A DNA stretch of 37,610 nucleotides from Bacteroidales bacterium (GCA_023229525.1 JALNZC010000038.1:1-37610); one strand, 5' to 3'. Shown: positions 7,641 to 16,328, numbered from the stretch's first letter. Numbers and translations are program-made. Notes: generated from the letters alone by a model not told the origin.

Positions 7641-10600
7641 ATTTCAACCCCCTCTCCCTCCAAATACTCTGAAGCATAGGAACTACAAATATGGTCATCA
7701 CCTGAATAATCATCCCACCAAAGGTGGGAATTGCCATAGGAACCATTATATCAGCCCCCTTCCCCGTGGAAGTCAACACAGGTAAAAGAGCAATTACGGC
7801 AACAGCAGTTGTCATCATGGCCGGACGCACACGTTTCAGGCCGGCGGCAACTACTGCTTCACGAACCTCGTGGACGGTTGTCGGGCGCCGTTGTTCAAAT
7901 ACCTGGTGTATATAAGTTCCCATAATAACTCCATCATTGGTAGCTATCCCGAATAGCGCAATGAATCCTACCCATACCGCGACACTTAGGTTTATGGTAT
8001 GCATCTGGAACATATCACGAAGGTTTATCCCGGCAACGGAAAAATTCATAAACCATCCCTGTCCATAGAGCCAAAGCATAATAAAGCCTCCTGCGAAAGC
8101 TACAAATACTCCGGAGAAATGGATGAATGAAGCCGTAACCGTGCGGAACTGAAAGTACAGCAACAGTAAAATCATGATCAAACTGATGGGAATCACAATA
8201 GCCAGACGTTTGGTAGCTCGTAACTGCTGTTCATAGTTACCGGCAAATTTGTATGAAACCCCGGGAGCCAATTTCAATGAACCTGATGATATTTTCTGTT
8301 GTAAAATTTTCGCTGCCTCTTCAACAACGTCCACTTCAGCTTTGCCTTCCAGCATGTCAAAAATCACGTATCCCACAAGGAAGGTATTTTCACTCCTGAT
8401 CATTTGCGCTCCTCGTGTATAGTCGATATCAGCAATTTCGCCCAGTGGGATTTGTACGCCATTCATCGAAGGGATCAGAATGCGTTTTAAATCTTCGGGA
8501 TTGTCTCTCAGCTCGCGGGCATAACGGACACGGATGGGAAAACGCTCACGTCCTTCGACCGAAGTACTGAGCGACATGCCGCCAACAGCTACCTGCAGGA
8601 TTTCCTGTACATCGCTGATGCTCATTCCATACCGGGCCATCGCTTCACGGTTCAGTTTAATTTCAACGTAAGGCGCACCTACGGCACGGTCATAGAATAC
8701 AGAGGACGCTTTTACCGAGGGCACCTCCTTAAGCGCTTTCTCGAATTCCATACCGGCTTGTTCGATGGATCCAAGATCGGGACCATATACCTTCAATCCC
8801 ATAGGTGCACGCATTCCTGTCGACAGCATGACCAGTCTTGTTTCGATGGGCTGAAGTTTCGGTGCAGATGTCAACCCGGGAATATTGGTGACCTTTACGA
8901 TCTCGTTCCAGATATCGGTTGGTTTTTTAATATTCGATCTCCATTGGCGGAAATATTCTCCTTTGTCGTCTTGAATCAGGTACTCGTTGATGTTTTTTGT
9001 AATACTTTGGAATACAGTTGAAATACTTTGAGATGCAGTGGAAATACTTGGAAATACTGTTGAAATACTTTGTGATGCAGTAGAAATACTTGGAAATACA
9101 GTTGAAATACTTTGAGATGCAGTGGAAATACTTGGAAATACTGTTGAAATACTTTGTGATGCAGTAGAAATACTTGGAAATACTGTTGAAATACTTTGAG
9201 ATGCAGTGGAAATACCTGGAAATACAGTTGAAATACTTTGAGATGCAGTGGAAATACTTGGAAATACTGTTGAAATACTTTGTGATGCAGTAGAAATACT
9301 TTGTGAAGAATTATTGTCTGGATAGGATTTTAATACTAACCACTTACCATCAATCAAAACGAAGAATTTCTCCTCTTCTTTGTTATATTTTATCCCTTCA
9401 ATTTTTTTTATTTCAATTGTATTTCCAAGTATTTCAATCGTATTTCCAGGCATTTCAACAGTATCACCACGTACCTCCTTTTTCACTTTCTCCACATTTA
9501 TCAAAAACCTTCCGTTGGCATCAACCTTAAACCTTTGTCTGTGCCCGTCTTCATCCAGGATATATTCTGATCGGTAGTTGATGGTATTCTCGAACATTTG
9601 AACCGGTGCAGGGTCCAGTGCCGAATTAACCCTTCCCCACTTGCCAACTGCAATCTCAACTTCAGGAATGGCAGAAAGCCGATTATCAAGCGTTTCAATA
9701 TATTGTAGGTTTTTTTCGATACTTGAGTGGGGCATACTGGTCGGCATAAGCAGGAAAGAACCTTCATTGAGTGAAGGCATGAATTCCTTACCGGTACCGG
9801 GAAAAGTCTTTAAAGGGCCCTGCCATACAGCCGTTTGCCTGAAGCTTTCCCAGCCTGCCTTTTCAAAACTATTGGCTACAAACCCAAAAATTTTATCAAA
9901 TCCCTGCCATACTAAGATGCCGAATAGCAGTGTAAAGGCAGGTAGCATGAGGAATTTCCATTTATTACTCAGACACCAGCGGATGATTGGTTCATAAAAA
10001 TGGACCATACTCATCAAGGCAGCGAGAATGACGGTTACGATGCCAGCCACAAAAATGAAATTGATAAAAGCGCTGTTGTGAGCGCCCAACGGCAACCATT
10101 CGATGGAGAGGTACCAGACCGCTACCAACACAGTAATGGCAATATTGATGTAGTTTGGAAACTCCTTTCGCTTTTCCGGCCAGCGGCCATCAAGCAAATT
10201 GTTGATGCCAATGGCTACTAATGCTAAAACCGGCCAGGTGTGCCAGAAAATGACAAACAAAATACCCGCCCCGATCAACATGCCATTCCATATTTTGCGT
10301 ATTTTATTCCTGTCGAATCGTATGTTGAAGAAAATGTGTACCAGCGTTGGTAAAACGATGATACCAAGAAGAAAAGCTGATAACAGGGCAAATGTTTTGG
10401 TAAATGCAAGCGGGCGGAACAGCTTTCCTTCGGCGGCTTCCATCGCAAAAACAGGTAAGAAACTTACAATGGTAGTGGCAATCGAAGTAACTACAGCAGC
10501 CCTCACTTCTGTGGTGGCCTGGTAGATTACATCCAACAATTTTTTTCCTCGAATCCCTTCATTCTCCGGCATCTCCAGGTGTCGGAGAATGTTCTCAACG

Positions 10601-11907
10601 TCAACAATGCCTATGTCGACCATGACGCCAATTGCAATGGCAATCCCTGAAAGAGCGACAATGTTGGCATCAACGCCGAAGAAACGCATTAAAATAAAGG
10701 TCATTAACACTCCAAGAGGCAATAATCCTGCAACAATAAATGAAGCCCTCAGGTTCATGACCAGAACGATGATGACAATGATGCTTATCAGGATTTCATG
10801 AGACAGGGCATATTCAAGTGTGCCAATCGTCTCTTTGATCAATCCGGTCCGATCGTAAAATGGCACAATGCTCACTTTAGATATGCTGCCGTCCGGTAAT
10901 GTCTTTTGCGGAAGCCCGGCTTCAATTTCCTTTATTTTCCCCTTCACATTATTGATCACCTCCATAGGGTTAGAACCATAGCGGGCCACAACCACAGCCC
11001 CCACAGCCTCCGATCCGGCTTTGTCAAGTCCGCCACGGCGTGTGGCCGGTCCGTAAGTTGTATGAGCAACATCTTTGATGCGGACGGGGACATTATTTCT
11101 AACAGCAACTACGGAGTTTTCCAGGTCATCCAAGTTTTTAATATAACCAAGTCCCCTGATGATATACTCCACATTGTTTAATTCAATGGTTTCGGCGCCG
11201 ATATCGAGATTGCTTTTACGAACGGCATTCATCACATCCATGACCGAAACACCGAATGCTTTTAAAGCCTCCGGATTAAGATCGACCTGGTACTCTTTGA
11301 TAAATCCACCGACCGATGCCACTTCCGATACACCTTCGGCAGTTGCCAGGCCGTATTTTACATAAAAATCCTGGATCGTTCTTAACTCCTCTGGGTTCCA
11401 ACCGCCGTTTGGTTTACCAGTCTTGGGATCCCTCCCTTCAAGCGTGTACCAGAATATCTGACCCAGCGCCGTTGCATCAGGCCCTAACGTAGGTTGTACA
11501 CCTGCAGGCAAAGTTCCGGAGGGTAACGAGTTGAGCTTTTCGAGGATGCGCGAACGACTCCAATAGAACTCTATTTTATCTTTAAAGATGATGTAGATAA
11601 ACGACATGCCAAACATGGAAGTGCTGCGCACAGTACTTACCCCCGGTATTCCAAGCAGGGCAGTAGTCAGTGGATAGGTCACCTGGTCCTGAATATCTTT
11701 GGGGGAACGACCCATCCATTCGGTAGCTACGATTTGCTGGTTGTCGCCAATATCGGGGATAGCATCTACAGGTACCGGGTCACGCGGAATAAAACCGGTT
11801 TGCCAGTTAAATGGGGCAAACACAATCCCTCCAACAATAAAGGCGATCAGAATGATGAATGTGATCAGCCGGTTATCCAGGAAATACTTTACAAGTCGGT
11901 TAAACAT
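7639..11907 (-). CDS. cusA: CusA-type heavy-metal efflux RND permease with an in-frame repeat insertion
   Basis: The proton-driven inner-membrane pump of the Cus-type tripartite system, 1422 residues. Typical features are the N-terminal TM segment, GRSPKDIQDQVTYPLT, the TM4 acidic motif in IAIGVMVDIGIVDVENILRHLE-type sequence near residue 440, an extra membrane region about 540-660 common in Bacteroidota homologues, the porter-domain MLSTGMRAPMG motif with metal-binding-type Met residues, and the last six TM helices. About 160 residues (810-967) form an insertion made of short repeats, including seven copies of the 14-mer SISTASQSISTVFP. Without it the length would be about 1262, usual for the group as I know it. 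Flanking sequence (EYILDEDGHRQRFKVD before, KGEYFRQWR after) is conserved, so the insertion lies in a periplasmic loop. First of the cusA/C/B run. Confidence 0.93.
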   Translation of the reverse strand: MFNRLVKYFLDNRLITFIILIAFIVGGIVFAPFNWQTGFIPRDPVPVDAIPDIGDNQQIVATEWMGRSPKDIQDQVTYPLTTALLGIPGVSTVRSTSMFGMSFIYIIFKDKIEFYWSRSRILEKLNSLPSGTLPAGVQPTLGPDATALGQIFWYTLEGRDPKTGKPNGGWNPEELRTIQDFYVKYGLATAEGVSEVASVGGFIKEYQVDLNPEALKAFGVSVMDVMNAVRKSNLDIGAETIELNNVEYIIRGLGYIKNLDDLENSVVAVRNNVPVRIKDVAHTTYGPATRRGGLDKAGSEAVGAVVVARYGSNPMEVINNVKGKIKEIEAGLPQKTLPDGSISKVSIVPFYDRTGLIKETIGTLEYALSHEILISIIVIIVLVMNLRASFIVAGLLPLGVLMTFILMRFFGVDANIVALSGIAIAIGVMVDIGIVDVENILRHLEMPENEGIRGKKLLDVIYQATTEVRAAVVTSIATTIVSFLPVFAMEAAEGKLFRPLAFTKTFALLSAFLLGIIVLPTLVHIFFNIRFDRNKIRKIWNGMLIGAGILFVIFWHTWPVLALVAIGINNLLDGRWPEKRKEFPNYINIAITVLVAVWYLSIEWLPLGAHNSAFINFIFVAGIVTVILAALMSMVHFYEPIIRWCLSNKWKFLMLPAFTLLFGILVWQGFDKIFGFVANSFEKAGWESFRQTAVWQGPLKTFPGTGKEFMPSLNEGSFLLMPTSMPHSSIEKNLQYIETLDNRLSAIPEVEIAVGKWGRVNSALDPAPVQMFENTINYRSEYILDEDGHRQRFKVDANGRFLINVEKVKKEVRGDTVEMPGNTIEILGNTIEIKKIEGIKYNKEEEKFFVLIDGKWLVLKSYPDNNSSQSISTASQSISTVFPSISTASQSISTVFPGISTASQSISTVFPSISTASQSISTVFPSISTASQSISTVFPSISTASQSISTVFPSISTASQSISTVFQSITKNINEYLIQDDKGEYFRQWRSNIKKPTDIWNEIVKVTNIPGLTSAPKLQPIETRLVMLSTGMRAPMGLKVYGPDLGSIEQAGMEFEKALKEVPSVKASSVFYDRAVGAPYVEIKLNREAMARYGMSISDVQEILQVAVGGMSLSTSVEGRERFPIRVRYARELRDNPEDLKRILIPSMNGVQIPLGEIADIDYTRGAQMIRSENTFLVGYVIFDMLEGKAEVDVVEEAAKILQQKISSGSLKLAPGVSYKFAGNYEQQLRATKRLAIVIPISLIMILLLLYFQFRTVTASFIHFSGVFVAFAGGFIMLWLYGQGWFMNFSVAGINLRDMFQMHTINLSVAVWVGFIALFGIATNDGVIMGTYIHQVFEQRRPTTVHEVREAVVAAGLKRVRPAMMTTAVAVIALLPVLTSTGKGADIMVPMAIPTFGGMIIQVMTIFVVPMLQSIWRERGLK
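9003..9302. repeat. Seven in-frame copies of a 42-bp unit inside cusA
   Basis: Each 42-bp unit consists of GAAATAC sub-units spaced 10-11 bp apart plus a GATGCAG variant. It encodes 14 residues (SISTASQSISTVFP, with Gly for the first Ser in copy three and a final Gln in copy seven). The unit is a multiple of three, so copy number can change without breaking the frame. Copies are almost identical, implying recent expansion or homogenisation. Confidence 0.92.
9009..9482. mobile_element. Putative intervening-sequence-like element, copy 2, without a gene, inserted in cusA
   Basis: The left end (GGAATACA at 9009, then TTGAAATAC and GAGAT) and right end (TTCAAT plus T8 at 9407-9419, GTATTTC-type units, GTACCTCCTTTT at 9471-9482) match those of the element carrying the four-helix-bundle gene at 7057-7640. 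The inner part is only about 100 bp (9305-9405), encodes a short Lys/Glu-rich segment, and has no gene. It looks like a non-autonomous, MITE-like relative kept in frame; the whole insertion (9003-9482) is 480 bp, exactly 160 codons. Confidence 0.5.
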
Positions 11908-12167
11908 AGGATTGGATTATGTGATTTGTTCTTGTCATCCGGACATTGGGTTTATTTCAGATGAATAACTTACCAGGATAAAGATAACAAATGTTATATA
12001 TAATTGCTGATGCTTAACTTACCATATCCCAGGTGTTTCTTTGTTCTCATATTTTGCAAGTGTAATTTGTGAACTACTAAATTGATTCAATGTCGGAATT
12101 TTACCAACATCAAATACAGGAAAATACCCATGATTAAGGCATATCCTTCAAGAGTAAAGAAGAATTT

Positions 12168-12569
12168 TCAGAAAAGGAAAACCTGCAGGAACTGGGTAGA
12201 ATGTCCTGCGGAAATAAGATCAGCTCGAGAGGGTTTGATGCAATAACCTCCCAAAGAATAATATAAGGATGTGGACGGGATTATGCTTGAAAATGCCAGC
12301 AGGGTCGGCAGGGAATGTTGATTTAACAGGGTTTTAAAGCCTTCATTGAAATCAATCCGGACTTGAGAGGTTTCAAAATTATCGGTGATCCGAAACGTGA
12401 TTTTTTCGTTATGACAAAATGGACAACTCCCTTTACAGCAATTGTCGGGTGACGAAAATATAGTCGTGCGTATGAGATTTTTTCCGCAGTAATGTCGTGT
12501 GATTGTCAATCCGGTTGCCCCGAGAAGCAATAAAAATATTATTAAAATATGTCCGGCTTTTTTTATCAT
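12168..12569 (-). CDS. Small membrane-anchored Cys/His protein (HYC_CC_PP-like family)
   Basis: A 133-residue protein with an N-terminal signal or TM segment (about 5-24), followed by the motif RHYCGK (HYC at 26-28), a CC pair at 44-45 and CPFC at 49-52. This pattern matches the short Bacteroidota family named after its HYC and CC motifs, often found beside metal efflux genes. The cysteines and histidine suggest metal binding at the periplasmic face, but no function is proven to my knowledge. It is transcribed toward cusA, 260 bp away. That spacer has no ORF I trust and may hold the cusA promoter. Confidence 0.7.
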   Translation of the reverse strand: MIKKAGHILIIFLLLLGATGLTITRHYCGKNLIRTTIFSSPDNCCKGSCPFCHNEKITFRITDNFETSQVRIDFNEGFKTLLNQHSLPTLLAFSSIIPSTSLYYSLGGYCIKPSRADLISAGHSTQFLQVFLF

Positions 12570-12642
12570 ACTCCTTAATATCAGCCTTTCACGATTAATA
12601 ACGATTACGTATTTAATTTATTATCCGAACCTTGTTTAACAA

Positions 12643-13530
12643 TCATTGTCTGATGAATTTGCTGCTTATGACTCCGGATGAAGAATCGATCCGAAGAAAA
12701 TATTCTCCGGTTTGCAGTGTTGAAACATCCATGGAAACCGGGAAATGCTGGTTCCCAAAAATTAATCTTGAGATAAGTTTCCCATGAATGTCCAGGACAT
12801 CAATATTTTCGGCTGTGATGTCATGGTTTTTAAGATTAATGATCAGCCTATCCTGGATGACAGGGTTGGGATAGATTAACAATCCCGTGGCTACAGGTTG
12901 ATCTTCCACCCCGACGGTACTGCCATAAAACGAAAGGTTATCAACCCAAAGATAACTGCCGCTAACCGGAACATTTCCACTTGCAGAAAGAACGATAATA
13001 GCAGAATCGGGGAGCAGGCCATTAAAGTAAGTGATGGGTAGCGTGAAGCTTTCCCAGGCCATGACCATACCGGGAAGCGGATATATAAACTGTCCGACGG
13101 ACTGATGTATATGTGAAGCCGCATTCCACTTTGTAAAGTATGCTGCAATGTAACCCTGGTCTGCTCCTCCTGCCATGTACTGCCAATTCCCTTTCAGGGA
13201 CATCGGACGGTCATTGTAAGCAAATCCTGAAACGGCCTGATAAGTATTTGGATTCAGTACTCCGCTAACAGCGATTCCGGGTTTAACTCCCATTCCGGGT
13301 ATTGTTCTGGAGACAAGTTTCAGGTAAGCAGATCCAGGATTTCCCGGGGAGCCTTTCTGGCAGGTATAAACTCCTGTAGGATAGGTGACTGGATTTAAGG
13401 TTCCCCAATTGTCCGGAACAATATAACTATCTATGCTGGTCCAGTTTTCAAAACTGCTATTGGGTATCTGTGAGAAACTTGAATTGGCGATTACAATAAC
13501 AAAAAAGGATAAAATTATCCTGGTTTTCAT
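12643..13530 (-). CDS. Secreted PCMD-like protein with T9SS sorting domain
   Basis: A 295-residue secreted protein. It has a signal peptide (MKTRIILSFFVIVIANSSFSQ), then IPNSSFENWTS...PDNWGTLN, which matches the start of the PCMD-type (putative carbohydrate-metabolism) beta-sandwich of Bacteroidota, continuing to LWVDNLSFYG at about 203. The C-terminus, from LLIYPNPVIQDRLII to SSKFIRQ, is a complete type A T9SS sorting domain. It should be exported and attached to or released from the surface. Ligand unknown. It lies 73 bp upstream of the HYC-type protein on the same strand and is divergent from tyrS, so it probably starts from a promoter at 13557-13564. Confidence 0.8.
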   Translation of the reverse strand: MKTRIILSFFVIVIANSSFSQIPNSSFENWTSIDSYIVPDNWGTLNPVTYPTGVYTCQKGSPGNPGSAYLKLVSRTIPGMGVKPGIAVSGVLNPNTYQAVSGFAYNDRPMSLKGNWQYMAGGADQGYIAAYFTKWNAASHIHQSVGQFIYPLPGMVMAWESFTLPITYFNGLLPDSAIIVLSASGNVPVSGSYLWVDNLSFYGSTVGVEDQPVATGLLIYPNPVIQDRLIINLKNHDITAENIDVLDIHGKLISRLIFGNQHFPVSMDVSTLQTGEYFLRIDSSSGVISSKFIRQ

Positions 13531-13556
13531 GTTTGGAATATTAGTAATCCTGTTTG

Positions 13557-13564
13557 CAAAGATA
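13557..13564 (-). promoter_or_regulatory. -7 box (TATCTTTG) for the PCMD-like gene
   Basis: The minus strand reads TATCTTTG, a perfect match to the Bacteroidota TAnnTTTG -7 element, 27 bp upstream of the ATG at 13530. No convincing TTTG -33 element is at the expected spacing. Confidence 0.45.
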
Positions 13565-13606
13565 CTAAAAACTCTATATGATTATGATTACTCGGCTAAT
13601 CTGTGT

Positions 13607-13614
13607 TACCTTTG
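13607..13614 (+). promoter_or_regulatory. -7 box (TACCTTTG) for tyrS
   Basis: TACCTTTG is a perfect TAnnTTTG match 20 bp before the tyrS ATG at 13634. It supports that start over the longer upstream frame, because transcription would begin at about 13621. No clear -33 box. Confidence 0.5.
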
Positions 13615-13633
13615 GAAAAAATTATTATTACCC

Positions 13634-14914
13634 ATGAATTTCATTGAAGAGCTTCGCTGGCGTGGGATGATCTATGATATGACGCCGGGCACGGAAGAAC
13701 AACTGATGAAGGAGATGACTTCTGCCTATATCGGGTATGATCCAACCAGTGACTCCCTGCATATCGGGAACCTGGCTTCGATCATGATGCTTGTGCACCT
13801 GCAACGCGCCGGACACAAGCCTTTTGCCTTGGTTGGTGGCGCCACCGGTATGATCGGCGATCCCAGCGGAAAATCGGAAGAAAGAAACCTCCTGGACGAA
13901 ACTGTTTTGCGTTACAACCAGTCATGTATCCGGAAACAACTTGAAAAATTTCTCGATTTCAATTGCGGCGTGAACGCTGCCGAGTTGGTCAATAATTACG
14001 ACTGGACCAAAGAATTCAGCTTTCTTCACTTCCTTCGGGATGTCGGGAAACACATTACCGTCAATTATATGGTCGCGAAGGATTCGGTGAAAAAACGCAT
14101 GGAATCAGGTTCCGGCATTTCTTTTACAGAATTCAGTTATCAGCTCGTTCAGGGATATGATTTTTGCTGGCTTTTCGAACATAAGAACGTGAAACTCCAG
14201 ATGGGAGGCTCCGACCAATGGGGCAATATTGTCACAGGAACGGAACTGATCCGCCGTAAACTGGGTGGTGAAGCCTTTGCCCTTACCTGTCCCCTGATTA
14301 CCAAGGCCGATGGCGGAAAATTCGGAAAGTCGGAATTGGGTAATGTATGGCTTGATCCGGAAAAGACATCTCCCTATAAATTTTATCAGTTCTGGATGAA
14401 TACTACCGATGCCGATGCATCTGAATACATTAAAAAATTCACATTGTTTTCAATGGATGAGATTGAGGAACTGCAAAAACAACATAATGAGGCGCCCCAT
14501 CTGAGAATATTGCAGAAAGCGCTGGCCAGGGATATTACCATCCGGGTTCATTCGGAAGAAGATTATCGTTCAGCGGTTGAAGCTTCTGAGATCCTGTTTG
14601 GCAAAGGTACCACTGAAACGCTGAAAAAGCTTTCAGAGAACACATTACTGGCTGTTTTTGAAGGAGTTCCCCAAAGCGATATACCCGACGACGTATTTGC
14701 GAAATCGGTTAATGTCGTAGATTTTCTAACTGATTTTACTCACATTTTTCCTTCGAAAGGAGAAGCCCGACGAATGCTTAAGGAAGGCGGTGTACAGATC
14801 AACAAGGAAAAAGTAGGAGAAGGTTTTTTAATCACCCCCGATCGTTTATTAAATAAAAGGTATTTACTGGTTCAGAAAGGGAAAAAGAATTATTTCCTGG
14901 TGAAGGTTCTGTAA
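13634..14914 (+). CDS. tyrS: Tyrosyl-tRNA synthetase
   Basis: Charges tRNA-Tyr with tyrosine in the cytoplasm. 426 residues from the ATG at 13634. The frame is open 67 codons further upstream, but that part overlaps the divergent gene and promoters, and the protein family starts at about MNFIEELRWRGMIYD. Class I motifs are present: the HIGH equivalent LHIGN (about 42-46) and the KMSKS equivalent KFGKS (about 230). Tyr-binding residues are visible around YDFCWLFEHKNVKLQMGGSDQWGN-type sequence, and an S4 RNA-binding domain ends the protein (FPSKGEARRMLKEGGVQINKEKV). Length is normal for bacterial TyrRS. Confidence 0.97.
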   Translation: MNFIEELRWRGMIYDMTPGTEEQLMKEMTSAYIGYDPTSDSLHIGNLASIMMLVHLQRAGHKPFALVGGATGMIGDPSGKSEERNLLDETVLRYNQSCIRKQLEKFLDFNCGVNAAELVNNYDWTKEFSFLHFLRDVGKHITVNYMVAKDSVKKRMESGSGISFTEFSYQLVQGYDFCWLFEHKNVKLQMGGSDQWGNIVTGTELIRRKLGGEAFALTCPLITKADGGKFGKSELGNVWLDPEKTSPYKFYQFWMNTTDADASEYIKKFTLFSMDEIEELQKQHNEAPHLRILQKALARDITIRVHSEEDYRSAVEASEILFGKGTTETLKKLSENTLLAVFEGVPQSDIPDDVFAKSVNVVDFLTDFTHIFPSKGEARRMLKEGGVQINKEKVGEGFLITPDRLLNKRYLLVQKGKKNYFLVKVL

Positions 14915-14936
14915 TATCTGAAATGAAATCCAAACC

Positions 14937-15305
14937 ATGTTGATCCTTGCCATTATCTTCATCAATCTTGCCATGGTGCTTTACACCATTGGTGTTTGGG
15001 CAGAGCGCATCAGGCGGCAACTGAAATGGTGGCACCTTTGGTTTTTCTGGTTAGGATTTGTCTGTGATACCATCGGGACTTCTTCAATGACTGAGATCGG
15101 CGGAGCGCTGATCCGGTTTAACCTCCATGGAATTACCGGCCTGACGGCCCTCCTCCTGATGCTTTTTCATTCAACCTGGGCTACGTTTGTTCTGGTCAGG
15201 AAAGATGAAAAAAGGATTCAAACCTTTCACCGTATTAGTATTTTTGTGTGGATCGTGTGGATGATTCCGATGATCGGAGGAATGCTATTGGGAGCAAAAA
15301 TATAG
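14937..15305 (+). CDS. HsmA-like small integral membrane protein
   Basis: 122 residues with four predicted TM helices (about 2-20, 32-50, 66-84 and 97-117) and conserved-looking His residues in WWHLWF, NLHG, FHSTWA and FHRIS. The pattern and length match the HsmA / TIGR03987 family of four-helix membrane proteins; conserved His in helices suggest haem or metal binding, but the function is unproven. It follows tyrS by 22 bp and may be co-transcribed. Confidence 0.7.
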   Translation: MLILAIIFINLAMVLYTIGVWAERIRRQLKWWHLWFFWLGFVCDTIGTSSMTEIGGALIRFNLHGITGLTALLLMLFHSTWATFVLVRKDEKRIQTFHRISIFVWIVWMIPMIGGMLLGAKI

Positions 15306-15310
15306 GTTGC

Positions 15311-15446
15311 GAGGTAGCGAAATGGCGAGGTAGCGAGGTAGCGAAATGGCGAAATGGCGAGATGGTGAGATGGTGAGAGGGTGAGATGGTGAGAGGGTGA
15401 GATAGTGAAATGGTGAGATGGTGAGATGGTGAGAGGGTAAGAAAGT
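15311..15446. repeat. Octanucleotide tandem array, about 17 units
   Basis: Seventeen successive 8-bp units of consensus GARRTRGY, in blocks: first GAGGTAGC/GAAATGGC (six units), then GAGATGGT/GAGAGGGT (ten units), ending with a degenerate unit. It fills the spacer between the HsmA-like and zinc-ribbon genes. It is purine-rich on the plus strand and has no spacer structure. The minus-strand frame across it is a repeat artefact. Confidence 0.9.
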
Positions 15447-15499
15447 GATTAAATGATAAATTGTTGTAAATTTATAGATTATCCACAAAGTCTATGACC

Positions 15500-15763
15500 A
15501 TGGAAAAGATTTATAAAAATTGCCAGAGTTGCGGAATGCCATTGAAAAAAGATGAAAAAGGAGGTGGAACCAATGCCGATGGGAGTAAAAGTTCGATGTA
15601 TTGCTCGCATTGCTTCGAAGGTGGCACATTTACCCAGCCTGATATTACCGCTGTGGAAATGAAGGAACTTGTAAAGGGAAAATTAAAAGAGATGGGTTTC
15701 CCGGGATTTATAGCCTGGTTCTTCACTTCCAATATTCCACGTTTAGAACGGTGGAAAAACTAA
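15500..15763 (+). CDS. Small zinc-ribbon protein
   Basis: 87 residues from ATG 15500 (a second in-frame ATG is at 15494). It has two CxxC knuckles, CQSCG near residues 8-12 and CSHC near 35-38, the arrangement of the putative zinc-ribbon family (zf-ribbon_2), followed by a helical segment with ITAVEMKELVKGKLKEMGF and a C-terminal IPRLERWK. It probably binds one zinc ion. Function unknown; homologues occur next to small regulatory or redox genes. It ends 6 bp before the flavodoxin gene, so the two are likely co-transcribed. Confidence 0.75.
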   Translation: MEKIYKNCQSCGMPLKKDEKGGGTNADGSKSSMYCSHCFEGGTFTQPDITAVEMKELVKGKLKEMGFPGFIAWFFTSNIPRLERWKN

Positions 15764-15769
15764 CAAAGA

Positions 15770-16282
15770 ATGCGTATACTGGTAACCTACTGGTCGAAGT
15801 CGGGTAACACACGTAAAGTAGCCGAAGCCATTTTTAAATCTCTATCCTGTGAAAAGGTCATTAAACCTTTTGACCAGGTTGATTCTTTCGAAGGGTTTGA
15901 CCTTATCTTTATCGGATTCCCGGTGATGCAATTCGGCCCTCCGGCCCCGGTCCGGAAATTTATTACAACCTTTACCCCAGGAAAGAAGATCGCCCTGTTT
16001 GTCACTCACGCTTTGATTACCGGAAGTGAGGATCCCCATTACCGGAATTTACTCCGGAAGGAACTCGATCAATGCCGGTCATTGTGTGCCGGGGCCGACC
16101 TCATGGGCATGTTCCATTGTCAGGGAGAACTTTCAAAACCCATTGCCGACACACTCCTTACCAGCAACAATCCCTTGTTGATGGAATTCGCTGCGATGCG
16201 GCCGTTAACTATCGGACATCCCGATGTACACGAGCTGGAGGAAGCCCGGGATTTTGCACAAACGATCATTTCCGGGTTATAA
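15770..16282 (+). CDS. Flavodoxin-family protein
   Basis: 170 residues with the N-terminal flavodoxin pattern: beta strand ILVTYWSKSGNTRKVAEAI (phosphate-binding loop WSKSGNT), then DLIFIGFPV for the second FMN-contacting loop and IALFVTHA for the third strand. It probably binds FMN and transfers electrons or reduces a small substrate. The C-terminal part, with LTIGHPDVHELEEARDFAQ, is typical of the flavodoxin / menaquinone-dependent protoporphyrinogen-oxidase-like group. Partner unknown; the zinc-ribbon gene 6 bp upstream is likely in the same transcript. Confidence 0.82.
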   Translation: MRILVTYWSKSGNTRKVAEAIFKSLSCEKVIKPFDQVDSFEGFDLIFIGFPVMQFGPPAPVRKFITTFTPGKKIALFVTHALITGSEDPHYRNLLRKELDQCRSLCAGADLMGMFHCQGELSKPIADTLLTSNNPLLMEFAAMRPLTIGHPDVHELEEARDFAQTIISGL

Positions 16283-16328
16283 TTTATAATAAATATTTAC
16301 TTTTGGCCATACTTTAATTAAAAAAATC

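Noticed and set aside
7033..9482. CRISPR array made of the GAAATAC repeats
   Set aside because: The repeats are only 7-11 bp and there are no unique 25-40-bp spacers; no cas genes are present.
9303..9767. Several ORFs in other frames over the cusA insertion
   Set aside because: The short repeats are open in several frames; the cusA frame is conserved on both sides.
11908..12167. A Bacteroidota promoter for cusA (AACATTTG on the minus strand near 11990)
   Set aside because: The first base does not match TAnnTTTG and no -33 box is at the right spacing; too weak to list.
13433..13633. N-terminal extension of tyrosyl-tRNA synthetase
   Set aside because: It overlaps the divergent gene and both promoters; the family starts at the ATG at 13634, preceded by a -7 box.
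15285..15488. Minus-strand 67-residue ORF
   Set aside because: It is the translation of the octamer repeat array; low-complexity SP/LTISP pattern, no start context.
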